DNA of 64,000 nt from Lycorma delicatula. Taxonomy: Eukaryota; Arthropoda; Insecta; Hemiptera; Fulgoridae. Below the pieces are notes generated by a model, which was not told the DNA's origin, did no database searches, and saw nothing but the letters and a program-made list of their open reading frames with translations. How positions within the stretch are numbered: the stretch's first letter is position 1; every line of letters starts with the position of its first letter. The stretch covers positions 351,321,991 through 351,385,990 of the forward strand of contig NC_134455.1 of NCBI RefSeq assembly GCF_047948215.1. Direction: 5' to 3'. The position numbers were made by a program, and so were the translations under genes. Positions 35,105 through 47,500 of the stretch are shown here, one piece after another.

Positions 35105-35399
35105 ACCCACCTGGTTAGTCTGCTGGTGAACTTGTCATCGCAAATCAGCTGATTTCGAGGTCGAGAGTTGTAAGTTCTAATACTAGTAAAGATAGAAGTT
35201 ACTTATACGTATTTGAATACTAGATCGCAGATACCGGTGTTCGTTGGTGGTTGGGTTTCAATTAACCACACAACTCGGAAATGGTCGACCTGAGACTACA
35301 AGACTATACTTCATTTACATACATTCGTACATATCATTTTCATTCATCCTCTGAAGTAATACGTACGGTGGTTCCGGAGGCTGAACAGAAAAAAGAAAG
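35105..35399 (+). repeat. SINE-B, full length, with target duplication
   Basis: Best reference copy of the family at 295 bases. Head ACCCACCTGGTTAGTCTGCT with an A-box-like stretch, GCAAATCAGCTGATTTCGAG, decayed B box (GTTCTAATACTAG), core (CTAGATCGCAGATACCGGTG, TTTCAATTAACCACACAACT, GAAATGGTCGACCTGAGACT), and the common tail CCTCTGAAGTAATACGTACG then GGTTCCGGAGGCTGAACAG, ending in a purine-rich A tail. The flanking 14-base duplicates AATGTTCGTACGTA (35091-35104 and 35400-35413) are identical, so the insertion is fairly young. Confidence 0.93.
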
Positions 35400-35400
35400 A

Positions 35401-35424
35401 ATGTTCGTACGTACGTACGAACAT
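35401..35424. repeat. Perfect 24-bp palindrome at the SINE target
   Basis: ATGTTCGTACGT followed by its exact reverse complement ACGTACGAACAT. Its left half is the duplicated target of the SINE at 35105-35399. Confidence 0.97.
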
Positions 35425-36268
35425 CTTTTTATCTGTTGATAAATATCTTTTTATTTGTTGATTATTTTTTAACCTATTTTTTTTTTTAGGTTTTTCTAGG
35501 CGTGTTCAAGCGCCAAAAAAATTGGGGGGCAATATTCGGAGTAGAAGGAGCGGTCAAAGCAAAAAAAAATATTGAATTTTTTAAACCTTTTTTTCACTTA
35601 TCGTTTTTCCACTGTGTAAGATTAAATAATAGGTAAATTGCTTTTTAAAAGATTCAGTAACTTTATATAATTTAACCAAACTAAAAGAAAATAAACAGAC
35701 ACAAAATTAATAGCTATTTAAGTATTGTAATGAAGTATTTTTTTTTATCAAATGTGTATAAGATATATTTGTGTGTGTGTGTGTTAAAAAATATTATTTT
35801 CGTAGATAATTTTACTTTTATGGCAGCAGCAGCTGCTGCTGTTCTAAATAGAACTTTGCTTTTTGATTCGAGATGTTTTTTTTTTTATTAGTTTACCGAG
35901 TTACGATTTCGGAATCCTGTTACTGTAGTGGTTATTTTTCCGTACGTCAGATTATATTTTCTTCGTTTGTTAATTCATCCCGTTGGTTTTTCCTCTCCTT
36001 TCCTTATATTATCGTTTTTCCGTATTAATCGCTAAGAACTACTTAACCGCATTCGGTTTTGCGTGTTATTGTAATTGACAGATTGGCTTCGCTTCAGTAT
36101 ATAAATTTAATTCTGTAAATGACGTAATTTTCAACCGGAACTAATTAAAATGATGTAAACAGGCGTACTTAGTACAAGTTCGTGATTATATATTCTAATT
36201 TACTTTTTTTCAGTAAATTTGTAACTTTTCTTGTAAAAAGAAGTATCGGTTAGCTTCTTCTAACCGTG
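35425..36268. other. Intron, nothing recognised
   Basis: CpG-rich. Contains a (TG)n run near 35769-35784 and an 18-base palindrome at 35824-35841 (CAGCAGCAG then CTGCTGCTG). No coding signal. Confidence 0.5.
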
Positions 36269-36480
36269 TATATATATGGCAGGAGAAATGAACCGTAGTA
36301 TTGACGTCATCGCTAAGGTTGCTGCTGCGGCTGGCGGCCGGCTTTGCTGCGCTGCGGGTTACGGACGCTGATGAGATGTGACAGATAAAATGTTGGAGGG
36401 GATAGATTTTCTTAGATATCCAGCCAAACGAAGGCTAAGTGTCCACCATCGTGCGGCTTGTCTAACCATTCTAAACCTTT
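36269..36480 (+). promoter_or_regulatory. GC-rich intronic island, candidate promoter/enhancer
   Basis: TATATATGG (36271-36279) is followed by a perfect CRE palindrome TGACGTCA (36302-36309) and a GC-rich stretch, 36310-36370, containing GGCTGGCGGCCGGC. This is one of the most GC-dense segments of the window. It could be an alternative internal first exon or an enhancer of the tropomyosin gene. No tropomyosin-like coding sequence or splice donor follows that I can recognise, so the call rests on composition and motifs only. Confidence 0.25.
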
Positions 36481-38191
36481 TGCCCGTATAATTGCAATTC
36501 TATATGCTTAATTTTTATTGTTCATTAACTATTATAAAACTGTGTCGTTAAGTTACAGAGAGTAATCGGAATATAGATATAGTTAATTTAATTTTAATTT
36601 TCGGGTTTACACGTAGGGACGAATCGACAAAAAACGGCCTAAGAGTTTTTATGTAAACCGTTAGGAAATTCAAATGACCGGATAGATGTTGCGAATTCAT
36701 TAGCATCAGATTTTTCCTTTGTTAACAAATTAGCACAAGTGCAACGGGCAAAGTATATATTGTTTTTCTTTACTAAAAAAAATTGCTGAAATTAAAATTT
36801 TTTAAAAACCCCCGATAATTTGACGTTCCGACTTTTATTTACAATAAAAATCACACGGGCTTTTGTTTTTAACGAAAAAAAGTGTTTCTATAACGATAAA
36901 CGTATGCTGTTTGTTAACTAGTTGTACTTTATGATTAATAAATCTTGTTCAGTTTTGTACTGTATTTGTTGGATAGATTTGATTTGTTGAATAAATAAAA
37001 TACAGGCCATCTGTATCAGGGATACCGCGTAAGTACAGTTTCACGTGACTTGAACATGGTGTATATCAAATTGATAACGATAAGAAAACCAATTTTAGAT
37101 ATAGATAAAATATTTAATTTTTTAGTGAGATAAATGCGTGATTTTTTATAACACGAAAGCGAGGAGTAGTTAACATATTCCAACGACAAAAGTTAGGCTT
37201 TGAGCAAAACGTAAAACAGAAGTGTATCTTATTCGTTTCCGGTTAGTGGCAGATCGGGAATAAAATAGATGACGTGTTAAAAGTGTAGGACACTTATTCG
37301 GTCTGTTAAGATAGTCGACGGGTATCGACGGAGCTTCCCCTCCACATCATCCCTCCTCCCACCACCCTTGCCTTTAAAAGCTAGCACACACCTTATTTCG
37401 TTTTACCGATAGAAAGAACCATACCGTAAAATTTTATAAAAATTGGATGACCGGTTGGGTTGTAGTTGCGTCGTAAACAGACCATGAATCAAAAGATAGA
37501 ATTAGAAAGGAACTTGTTGTTTCCTCGCTCAGCCAAAAATGGTGGGAATGCTTTGATTTAAAGCGCACAGTTTGTTAATGTTAATAATAATAATTATCAT
37601 TATTGTATATATTATATTTTTAATGTTTATTAAATTACCTATCGCTACTTAAATTCTTTAAAAGTATATACTTTTAACGGATTTTCAGAAAAGTTAAACT
37701 TTTCGGCGTACCGCGTTTTCAAATTCGTTGGTAGCTGTTACACAATAGCGTGTTAGACGTAGGTAGGAAATTAAATAATTAATAAGTGAAGTTTAATACA
37801 GAATTTTAAAGCCGTTTATATAAAAAAAGAACATCGGTGAAATTCGAATAAAATTTTCTTTTTGTCTATAGACCCCGGATGCATTTTCAGATTTTTGTTT
37901 GATTGTATTATCATCGTGTTTTTTTAGCTGTTTTTGATGATGGACTGTAAGGAGATTTATGTTCCTGTATATATATATATATATATGTTTATAAAATATG
38001 AAAATTGGCTGTCAGATGGTTGTTCGCCTGCTATACGTATTTATCAACTGTATCAATATTAAAAAAATGTAAAATTTTAACTTATCTGTTGTGTTTTTAT
38101 TTATGAATACGTTTAATCTGCTAAAAAGTACGATCAATTGTTATAAAAAAAGAAGAAAGAAACATAATAGTACTTATATCAAACCAGATAA
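36481..38191. other. Intron, nothing recognised
   Basis: CpG-rich, AT-rich; (TA)n at 37967-37986. No repeat family member or gene seen. Confidence 0.5.
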
Positions 38192-38500
38192 CTGTTTTCA
38201 TGTAACTACACGACACTTCAGATTACCAGAATACGAACTCAGCGTGGTAGGTGCGTCTATTTCCTGTATAAATGGGGTAAAACACCGACGCCCTTTTGCG
38301 AGTGTGGTGAAAATCAAATTGTTAAACACATCACGGAAGTTTGTCCTAGGACAGCGTATGAAGGAACTCCTGAAGATTTCCTGATGACTACTCCAATATT
38401 AATAGCTTATATTAATTTGTTAGATGTTTGTAATTTTTGTCTGTAATTGGTGTTGTGTCTTGGTGCCATACGCTAAATAAATAAAGCCAGAAAAGGCTTT
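38192..38500 (+). pseudogene. Non-LTR retrotransposon 3' end (C-terminal finger and 3'UTR)
   Basis: The + frame 38192-38446 ends at TAA 38444-38446 and contains LYKWGKTPTPFCECGEN, then QIVKHITEVCPRTAYEG. This is the C-x-C...H...C finger near the C-terminus of jockey/R1-type pol proteins (usual form F-K-G---P-C-CG---T--H-L--CP). It is followed by the short remainder LAYINLL-like and a stop. The 3'UTR carries GTGTTGTGTCTTGGTGCCAT and ends in AAATAAATAAAG around 38476, a simple tail typical of LINEs. Everything 5' of 38192 is missing (stop at 38189-38191), so this is a 5'-truncated insertion. The overlapping 97-codon frame at 38091-38384 is a frame shadow. Confidence 0.7.
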
Positions 38501-38779
38501 ATTTGTTTTTAACAGATAACCGACCGTTACAACAATCTTTCCACCAATTTGTTTAAAATACAGTTAAAAGATTTATTTTTAACAGGAACAATCGATTAAG
38601 TTTTAAATAGTAATTTTCGCGTCCTATTCAATGTGTGCTGTTATAATTTTTCATTAACGCCTTTTATATAGTGATTATTTTTTAGTTATTTTTTTTACGT
38701 TTAATATCTTCATACCGTTATCCTTTTTTAACGGTGGAATAATGTATTTATCCATTTTTGACATATTTATTTTTTATTA
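38501..38779. other. Intron spacer
   Basis: No feature recognised. Confidence 0.4.
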
Positions 38780-38938
38780 CACGAGGCTCATCTGATAAAT
38801 TTTGTACACAAGCGTGCTACGTGCTACAAAAGGTAGTATCGAGTTGGGCGTGGCAGCATATGACAGCTAAAATCCCTCTACAAACCTGCGATAATGCGTT
38901 GAAATCCGTTTACCGGTTTGTTTTCAGTAGCAGTTAAA

Positions 38939-39532
38939 ATGAATTCGACTACGGCCAGTATGTCAACAAGGTTCAAACAGGGCGCAGTGATCAAATTTTT
39001 AACAACAGAAAATGTAAATCTACGAATATTTTTCATCGTTTAAAAGCCGTTTACGGTAGTGAAACTGTTGACAGGGCTGTGAATATGTGGGGCTGTGAAG
39101 GTCGATCGTTCCGGAGATTTGTGGTTAATTGAAACCCAACCACCAAAGAACACCGGTATCCAAGATCTAGTATTCAAATCCGTATAAAAGTAACTGCCTT
39201 ATTCGAACTAGGATTTGAATGCTGGAACTCTCGACTTCCAAATCAGCTGATTCGGGAAGACGCGTTCACCACTACACCAACTCGGTGGGTTGAAGTTTTG
39301 AGCCTATTCTGCAACCGCCATATTCGCCGGATTTGGCTCCGTGCGATTTCCATTTCTTCCCTCATCTCAAAAGTGATGTCAAAGGTAATTATTACACCAC
39401 CGACGTTGAGGTGAAGCTGTAGCCACTCGGACCTGAGAAAGACCGCCAGAAGTTTTCAGTGACGGAATGCAAAAACTTGTCACACGTTGGGAAAAGTGTA
39501 TCAGTGTAAACGGTGATGATATTGAAAAATAA
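38939..39532 (+). pseudogene. Mariner transposase pseudogene (two ends only)
   Basis: The ATG at 38939 opens MNSTTASMSTRFKQGAVIKF then LTTENVN. After a one-base deletion the frame continues IFHRLKAVYG and SETVDRAVNMW. This is the N-terminal HTH of mariner transposases (RAVI-FLT-EN...LK-VYG). After the SINE the sequence resumes with LQPPYSPDLAPCDFHFFPHL and KSDVKG, the block carrying the last catalytic aspartate of the DD34D triad. It ends with TRWEKCISVNGDDIEK and the stop TAA at 39530-39532. The central part with the first two catalytic aspartates is deleted, and there is an in-frame stop at about residue 24 after the PPYSPDL block. It cannot be active. Confidence 0.8.
39101..39290 (-). repeat. 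SINE-B inserted in the mariner
   Basis: Read on the minus strand: ACCCACCGAGTTGGTGTAGT, GAACGCGTCTTCCCGAATCA, the B-box-like CATTCAAATCCTAG, then CTAGATCTTGGATACCGGTG and TTTCAATTAACCACAAATCT, stopping at GGTCGAC-like sequence. The common tail is absent. TGAAG occurs on both sides (39096-39100 and 39291-39295) and may be the target duplication. Confidence 0.88.
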
Positions 39533-39636
39533 ATACTGCATTTTGTAGCTAAGCTATTGTACTTTTATTCATTCCAATATCTCTTTTCATTCTCATGTTA
39601 CGTATATATTTGCAAATTTATCAGCCGAGTCTCGTA

Positions 39637-42600
39637 TATATAGATCAGAATTAAAAAATTATTTATGTTTTCATATCTTTCAACGACTGACATTAACAGA
39701 CGAGTTATTTTCCCTTTTTATGTATCGTTAGCCGTAACAAAATTGTTTTATTAGTGAAAATAATTCTTATAGTTATGTATTACATAATACGGAGTGTAAC
39801 GAGTGTGATTTCTATAAATCGTGCATTTATCTTCGGCATTGTCGGGTGTGCCGTTTCTTTAAATCGGAACGTATTTTATTTTAATTATTTACTTTTTTGT
39901 TTTAACATACATAAGTGTTTCGGCAGATAAGACTTGTCATTTTCCAATTGATAAAACTCGTACTCGATGACGTTTGTTTGTAGTTAAAAAATATTTCGTA
40001 CTTGCTGATAATTGAAAAAAAAAAGAATAGATATTCTTTTGTTGTTAAAACGGGATTAAAATAAACCTTTTGATATTCTGAAGACCTAATACGCGATAGC
40101 TGAAAAACAAAGTCAATAAATTATTTTAAAAGAGACTTAAACCTATAGCTGTAATTAATTTACCGTTATTTATTATTTATATTGATTAAAAATCGATTTT
40201 AATATAGTTACATAGATCTTAATGTAAGTAAACGTAGGCGGGTGACTATAACCTTGAAAAGTTAATGAATCTGTCTGATTTCCTGTTTATTTTTTTACCT
40301 AGTTCATCTAAATTGCTCATCATAAAATCAACACACACGATTATCGAATTATTCGAGTCGCCCTTACACATTTAATAACTATATTTAAAATGCTTACGTT
40401 ATCTCGAATTTAAATTCGACGGCGGTTATCTTTGCTCATTCCGTATGCATCTGTAAAGGTTAACCTAATTTTCTGTGCTTAATCGATTAACGTTCAATTC
40501 ATTGCCGTCTTTCGTCAGGGGCAAAGTTAAATCTAACAGCGGAAGAAACAACAAAATAGTCGGTAACGTCTTTTTATCAGTATTACACGGTAATAACGGT
40601 TTTGCAAGTAATAGTAATAGGATGTTTTATTCGGCCGAGTATTTATAGACACTATCTCGCCTGTTTTTTATTTGTTCTTTTCGAATGTATGTAATTTATT
40701 TTAATAGTGAAGTGTTTTTTGCATTTTATTTTTCGATTTTTCGAAAAAAAAATCTTTTTATGTAAAATCAATGTAGTTATCTATCTATTTCTAATTGATT
40801 TTGCAGAGGAAAATTAAAAAAAATAATTGCAAAAAGAAGATTAACACGTATAGATTTTTTTTTTTTTTTAATAAATGATATTAACTTTTTAATATCATTA
40901 AAAAGTTTTAATGATATTTTTTAATGATTAACGTATTCACCAAAATTGATTTAAAATAAATTAAATCCACATTAAAAAATCTTTTTTTTTCTTTTTTTTT
41001 ACATCTGGGAGCTTCCCCATCTGTGCGGGGGTATTAAGTTATTTTAGTGACTTTATTGTTTAACTAAACAGGTTTTGAACATTAAATATTTAAAATTGCT
41101 AAAAAAAGATTTTCATTTTGGGGCTTTCATTCAAGGGGAAGCGTTCGGGTAAAATTAATTTTTATGAAAATAATACATTAGTACTGATAATAAGTGTAAA
41201 AACGTTTAAATAATACAAAGATACAACTGTAATTCTCTAAATATTACCTAGATTTCTAATTTTCTAGGAAGGGATATACATTTTTTGCTATTTTTTTTTC
41301 TTCAGTTTTTTATATTTATTTAAATTAGCTAATGAGATTTTGCTAATGATCTCCATAAAAACAATCAAATTTTGTAGGAAAAGATTTTCCCTGAAGTGCC
41401 CTGATAAAAATTTGAAATTGTATTTCGATCAAAACAGCTCAACCCCTTTGTTTTTCCAATTTTTGCAAAAATTTAATACATTCTTTCCCCTCTGAAGGTA
41501 GTACCTGTCAATGGAGTTGGAAGAAAGTCTGTCAACGAGATCCAGAATTATAAGACCAAATACAGGTCAAACTCTGTCAGACAAAAGTACATTTTTGGGC
41601 TTTGGAGCGTTGGAGTAAACAATTGTTTTTCGCGGATTATTTACACTTTAATTATTATTATTTTTTTTAAAGTCTCCATAAGGTACAAAACTTAAAAATA
41701 ATGTAATTTTTTAGATTTTTTTTTGACATCTATGCCAAGTAAAATGGGCAAAAAATAATTATTGCAAAATTTGTTGTATTAAGAATATGAATCTTTTTAT
41801 ACTATGTAAGAAGAAAATACAAAGATAATGTTATTAAACTCTATACGATAAAATGTTTTTCCTTTATGTCGAATCAAATCGGTTTTCTCTCGGACTTTGT
41901 ATCGGATCTCTGTGTGCTCCTAATTCGTGATGGAATCTCTTTGTTCATAGGTAACTGCGCCAAGATTTCCCGAAAAAGAAGTTGATATGAGAGTGTTGAA
42001 ATATATATTTTGTCGAGATTCGACAACCCACGGCTCGGTAGGCTTAAAAAACTGTACCAGGCTTTGTTTTAGTGTTTCATTTAATCCTAAAAATATACAA
42101 TTTTCAAAAATGATTTCTGTGCTGCTAATTGTTTTATATTTTTGAAACCTTGTAACTATTTTATCAACGAGCTTTACAGAATCTAAATCGATCTTACTTG
42201 ATGTTTTCGGGTTTAAAACGAAATGCGCATGAAAACTTTTGAAAATTCAAACGAAGTTCTGTTTGGCCAGTCTTTACTATTATTATTATTTTTTTTTTAT
42301 TATTAAAGAATGATGCTGCGTTACATTTATCCCGTAAACATAAGAAAGACAGCAATATTTTGCAAACTCACCGTGAAAGCGATTAAATAAGCTATTATTT
42401 TCAAATTTCCAGTCTTAAATGTTTTTATCTAATTGCATTCAGAATGGTAACCGCGTGGTTATGTGTTTCTTTCGCTGAAACTGAACAAACAACCGGTATC
42501 GATGGCGTCTTTTTCCTTTCTGGAATAAAACTGCCGACGTAATGAAAATTTTAAAGAAAGTTTTTGACTTCCTTTACAAGGACAAAAATGATAATTTGTC

Positions 42601-43602
42601 CGTGTTACAGTTACACTATATGTCGGGTATTATTAATAGTAGTATTCTTAGGTTTTATTCGTTTTATTTTTCATCGCACGGTGTTAGTTTTGTTTTTGCC
42701 TCGTTGTAATAAAACGGACCCTTAATCTACGTTATCAAAACCGATGATGGTATTTGAATGATCGATCCAAATTTCGTACAGTAAAGTGTTTTTTTTTTTT
42801 TGCGGGAGCGTTGAGGTGATGATCACTGTCGTACATACTAGACTTACGAAAATGGGACGAAGGCGACCTTGAATGAATGTCCTCGAGTATTTTACTGAAT
42901 GGAACCGTCCGTCCGTATAACTAAACGTTCGTTGACGTTCGTTCGTGATATTTTTTCGTGTAGGTCGTCCTTCTACAAAAAAAAGAACATTTTAAATCAT
43001 CGGTCGCCACTGTTACAAACTCGTTGATTTCGTTAATATTATCATATCTCCCGTTCCAAAAATTGCTATATAATTGTTTGTAAAATAATGACAAAATTTG
43101 ATACGATTTACTATATACTGTTTTAATATTATTATTTTTATAATGTACTACGTAATTGCTACGTTTAAAATATTATCAATTATTGTTTAACGATTTAGTT
43201 ATTTGGTATTGTTAATAAACTAATTTCTGGCCTTGACTTCTGTTTATTTATGTTTGTTGCGGTATAAAATTACAGTTTTGTTTTGTTTTTTAAACAGTAT
43301 TTATGTTATGTAGGTTATCATTATGTTTTGTTTTCGTTTTTTTTTTATTTTATATTAGTTGTCGTAAAGGGTCTTTCTTTGTATATTATTACTAGTTTCC
43401 GATAAATTATTGGATTTTCTTTTTTTTTATTTCTTTTAGTACGTAAATAAATATCTGGCAACGTGTTGCATTTACGATTTTTGTAGTTATTTTTTTATGT
43501 TAAGTAACTTCTTCGTGTATACGACTCGAATATTATTTCACGAGTTTGTATATTTTAAATAATTAATATGAACTCGATTACGTAAATTTTTTATTTTATA
43601 AT
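39637..43602. other. Intron, nothing firmly recognised
   Basis: About 4 kb, CpG-rich but overall AT-rich. AT-rich inverted repeats lie around 40870-40930 (AATGATATTAA and TTAATATCATT). The segment 41340-41610 is less AT-rich and reads like a dispersed repeat, but no second copy exists in the window to prove it. No protein domain seen. Confidence 0.45.
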
Positions 43603-44430
43603 TAACTTTGCCCGCGGCTTCGTTCGCGTAGGTTTTGGATTTGTACTCTACAAAAAACCTGTCAAAACTACATTAGCAGTTATCTTTTCGGGTGCGAGAA
43701 CGATCCTAGTTGAGCGAGCTCGCTCTGAAACAGGTGACGTAAAACTCCGATAGAGAGGCGATCTTTCAGTAGGTCGATTCCCGTCACCTTCAGAGTCCTG
43801 CCCGTGGGACATATTGATAGTCGGGAGGAAACTGAAATTTTTGGAACTCAAAATTTTTTTCTGATCGTATAAGAGCTATTTACAGAATAAACAGGCCCCG
43901 TTGTTCACAGCCGGTAGCACTACACGAGTCTCCTAGATTACAATCAATCGTTATTACGTATTTTGCGAATTAAAATCTTCATACAAAATTTTAGTCCGAT
44001 TCTTGCCCTTCTAGTTGGATTTTGGAAAAATGGTGAAACATGTCCCTTTTTGTTTTCAGTTAAAAGTGTTAAAACACCAATTTTCACTGCTGACACCGTC
44101 GATTCCCGAGATGTAGAATTTTCTTTAAAAACATTGCCGATCGTAAATAGAATTTTTGAAAAGCGTTGAAAATGTTACAGTTTGATCTTAAAGAAGATTC
44201 TAAATAACAATTTTTTCGACTGTAACACCTTCGGTTTCTGAGATATAGAATTTTCATTAAAAACTAATTTGACACCCCTTATAGATGTAGTTTTCCAAAA
44301 TATCTCTTTAGTGGATGCCTACGTTATAAAAACAATTACCCTCCAAAATTTACCTACAAAGCGGTTTGAGCTGTGCGTTGATGAGTCAGTCTGTCAGGAT
44401 ACATTGTCTAATATATATATAAAACTGTGT
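43603..44430 (+). repeat. Family D dispersed repeat (CCCGCGGCTTCG type)
   Basis: Starts with TTTGCCCGCGGCTTCGTTCG, an opening widely seen in insect interspersed repeats. It carries two related internal blocks (CCGAGATGTAGAATTTTC at 44107 and CTGAGATATAGAATTTTC at 44238). It ends with GTGGATGCCTACGTTATAA and GAGCTGTGCGTTGATGAGTC, then short AGTC/TGTC steps and a TATATATATA tract. I recognise the style but cannot assign a class. The 102-codon frame at 44269-44577 runs through it and is not a gene. Confidence 0.55.
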
Positions 44431-44550
44431 GTAATTATTGCTGACCTGATCAAGGTTTCTCTTGATCTAATCGAGCAAATGCTGGGGCAGTTCCTTTTTA
44501 CTTTATCCGTGGAGTATCGTATGTACCCATCTCTGACGTTATCTATGAAA
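44431..44550 (+). repeat. Family G repeat fragment
   Basis: GCTGACCTGATCAAGGTTTC, GATCTAATCGAGCAAATGCT, GGGGCAGTTCCTTTTT and the GGAGTATCG-TACCCAT stretch are the reverse complement of blocks in the copies at 7440, 11970 and 58425. It lies directly after family D, so the two may be parts of one element. It keeps CpGs that the other copies lack. Confidence 0.7.
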
Positions 44551-47500
44551 CGTATAATTTTGTACCGATCGGAGTAAAAGGTTTATTTATTTATCTATAC
44601 GTTGACGTGATCAACGTTTCAAGTTTCATTTTCAACCACGGAACGGTTCGTTCCAATAAATGCTTTTAGACTTATCGATCGGCAATTCGTTAGTTTTTTC
44701 TTTCATTTTATTAACGGATTTTGTAACTAACCGTGACTTAACGTCTCTGTATTATCGGGAAATAAGACAATTTGTCTTCTATTCCCGAAGTTGGGTTTAC
44801 TTATAATGAAGGAAATAAATGTTATTAGCATTTTAATAATATGCGGTATGCTGCTGTGTTTTCTGCGAATCGATGGAAGTTATAAATAATAAAACAAATA
44901 TTTTAATCGGTTGGTTTTTTGGTTTTCAAATTAGATACGTGAAGGATTTACAGAAATGAATCATTGTTTTATTTCGTGCCGTTTTTCGGTTTAGTAAAAG
45001 AGGATGCGAGTAAATTTCCGGTTGTACTTATTTATTTTCAGAATTGAATCGAATTTGAATTAATGTGATCGAAGGTTATTAGTTAATTAAATGCGTTTTT
45101 TTTAGAGTTTGTAATAAGTATGCGTTTCTAATTTGCATTTATGTTTATTTTTAATTTTGTTAAACATATCGCGTCCTTTAAAAGAAAATATGATTTAATT
45201 TAATCGCGAGGAAAGGAAGAAGAGTACGTGGAAGCGCAAATACATTGTATAAAAAAAATAAATTAATTAATGAATAACGGGTGCAGGATTTAATTGTTTC
45301 CGTTTATCTGTGTACGTCGTTTACAGGAAGTGCCAGTTTTGAAGAGCATTGTACTGTGCTTAAATAATGGCTCGATTCAAAAACAGAGACAAAGGTTTTG
45401 TAAAATACAATTCTTTTTCTATTAGGAAATTTTAAGTGTGATATTTTAACTGAACGTTTGATTAATAATCCCGCTTTATTTTCGGCTACTGCAACCAGAT
45501 AACCGATCTATTTACCGCTAAAATTATTTCACAAATAATATTACAAAAATTTTTAAAAACTTGCTTTATACATTTTAGTCAGACATAATCAAATTATTAT
45601 CATACATTGCCTGAGTTTAAGGTTTAATTAGTAGGTTAATTTGGATTTAAAACCCCGCGTAGTCGTTTTGCAGATTTTGCAATTTTTTTTTTACATCCGA
45701 ATCCTCAATTTACCCCCGTACGAGGGGATGTTTGCAATTGCAAAAGTAATGGTGGAATATTGTCAACCGATCTTAGTAATTGTGCAAAATTTCATCAATC
45801 GGCAATGTCAGCAAGTATGTTAAATTAAGGATGTAAGATTTGAGGACAAATATGAAAAAAAATTGACAAACCATTGTGAGTTGAAATCAATCAAGTAAAA
45901 AAAAAACAACAAATAGTTATGTAGTTTTGAATTTTGTACGATGGGGTCAAAACAAAAAATGCATGAGTACTATGTTTAATTTCCTTAATTTTTTCATTTT
46001 TGAAGTTAGGAATTGCCGTGGTAGATGTTGTGAATTTATTACAAGTTTTCTCGTTTTTCAACATTATTAGAAAAATAATAAATGTATTCGGTTTCTAAAT
46101 TTTTTTTTTTTTCTATTCTAAATTTTTCTTTTTTGTTTTACGAAAGATATTAATAATAATAAAATGATGGGGACCGTAAATAAGTTTTCTACCGGTTAAA
46201 CATAGAAAAATGAAATTTAATAATTTTCCGTACCTCGAAATAATCTGTTCTTCGGTTTGAGACCACCATACTACCAAGCATCCTTGTCGGACAATTCTAG
46301 CATTTTAATTAAAAGAAATATGTTTGTGAAACATTATTTAAATGGGCGTTGATAAAAAAAAATGGACGTAAAAAAAGTTAGGCTACAACCGTCATATAAA
46401 AAATTGAGTTTATATAATATTTTCCATACTAGTTTCAAAAGTGCTTTGTAATACATCCCGAGTAACTGTGTTAATTTCACTTTTTTTTAATTTTCTTTTT
46501 GTATTACGTTAAAGTAGTAGTCCCATACCGAAAAGTAGTTATTTTTGGAGTAGAAGCATTTGTTAAATGTTATTTTATTCTTTGTTTGTTGGTGTTTCAC
46601 TGTTGGATCAGTTATTCCAGAATTTGTAGATCGCTTGAAACTGAATATGATAAACAGTAAATGGTTACCGTTTTGGCTAAATTTGTTTATCGTTACCCGA
46701 GGTTTTTACATTAAAATTTTTGTTTTTCAATAGTCTTTACAATGTCACACTCGTACCGTGTCCGTTTAATATTTTCGAGTTGTCCTCCCTCCTCGGGTAC
46801 TTGTCATTGTGGTGGTCTTGTATCAAAAAATCGTCGTTTTGAGTCGGGAACATTTTTTTAATTTCTCTATGTTTAACGGTTGTTTTTAAAGTTCTTAAAA
46901 TTAAAAACTCGATTATATATCATTGTTATTTTATAATTAAGCTTCCATTGTAACGCTAATTAAAGACACGTATGTAATACGGCTATATTAAAAAAATAAT
47001 ATTTATTGTTCGTAATGTTGTAGGCTTTTTGTACAGTCGTAAAACTCCGTGTCGTTCATTGTAAGTACAGTAGTGGCGCATCGAAGTTAAATTGCGATTT
47101 AACTTGCTTTTTCTGAGCTCGGTCCACAGAAAAATGTTCTTTGAGAAGATAATTTAATATAAAATTAGTTTTGTTGATAATGCGATGCGTAACAATAATT
47201 GATAATTGCATAATATATAATCGCGAATAATCGATAGTGTAATACAAAAGTATATGCGCCTCCATAAAGGAGATTAACTGTGACCCAAGATTAGTTTCTC
47301 TAGCGTGTCTGGCGTAGGATATGTCGTCAGGTTTGTGTACTAAACGTGTTTCGGTTACAAGTATCTTAACATAAAAAAGAGGTCATAACAAGTCTAAGTT
47401 TATTAGTCCTTTTCTCTCTGGACCGTAACTAGCCGAACTGAATTTTCATTCATTCGTTGTGTACCAGTCGATAACAGAATCCAGTAATGACGTAGTTCGT

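Larger units (their letters stand above)
38780..39636 (+). mobile_element. Mariner element, deleted and interrupted by a SINE
   Basis: The left end ACGAGGCTCATCTGATAAAT (38781 on) is matched by the right end read on the minus strand, ACGAGACTCGGCTGATAAAT (from about 39635), with TA outside. Inside, on the + strand, are the 5' and 3' parts of a mariner transposase (see next entry). A minus-strand SINE-B sits between them at 39101-39290. Element length without the SINE is about 0.66 kb, so roughly half of a normal mariner is missing. Confidence 0.85.

Noticed and set aside
36368..36375. Hammerhead ribozyme core (CTGATGAG)
   Set aside because: No GAAA partner segment or stems at suitable positions.
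38091..38384. 97-codon protein on the + strand
   Set aside because: It is in a different frame from the recognisable LINE finger motif (38192-38446), so it is a shadow frame.
44269..44577. 102-codon protein on the + strand
   Set aside because: Runs through the joined D and G repeats; the matching peptide in other G copies is broken or in another frame.
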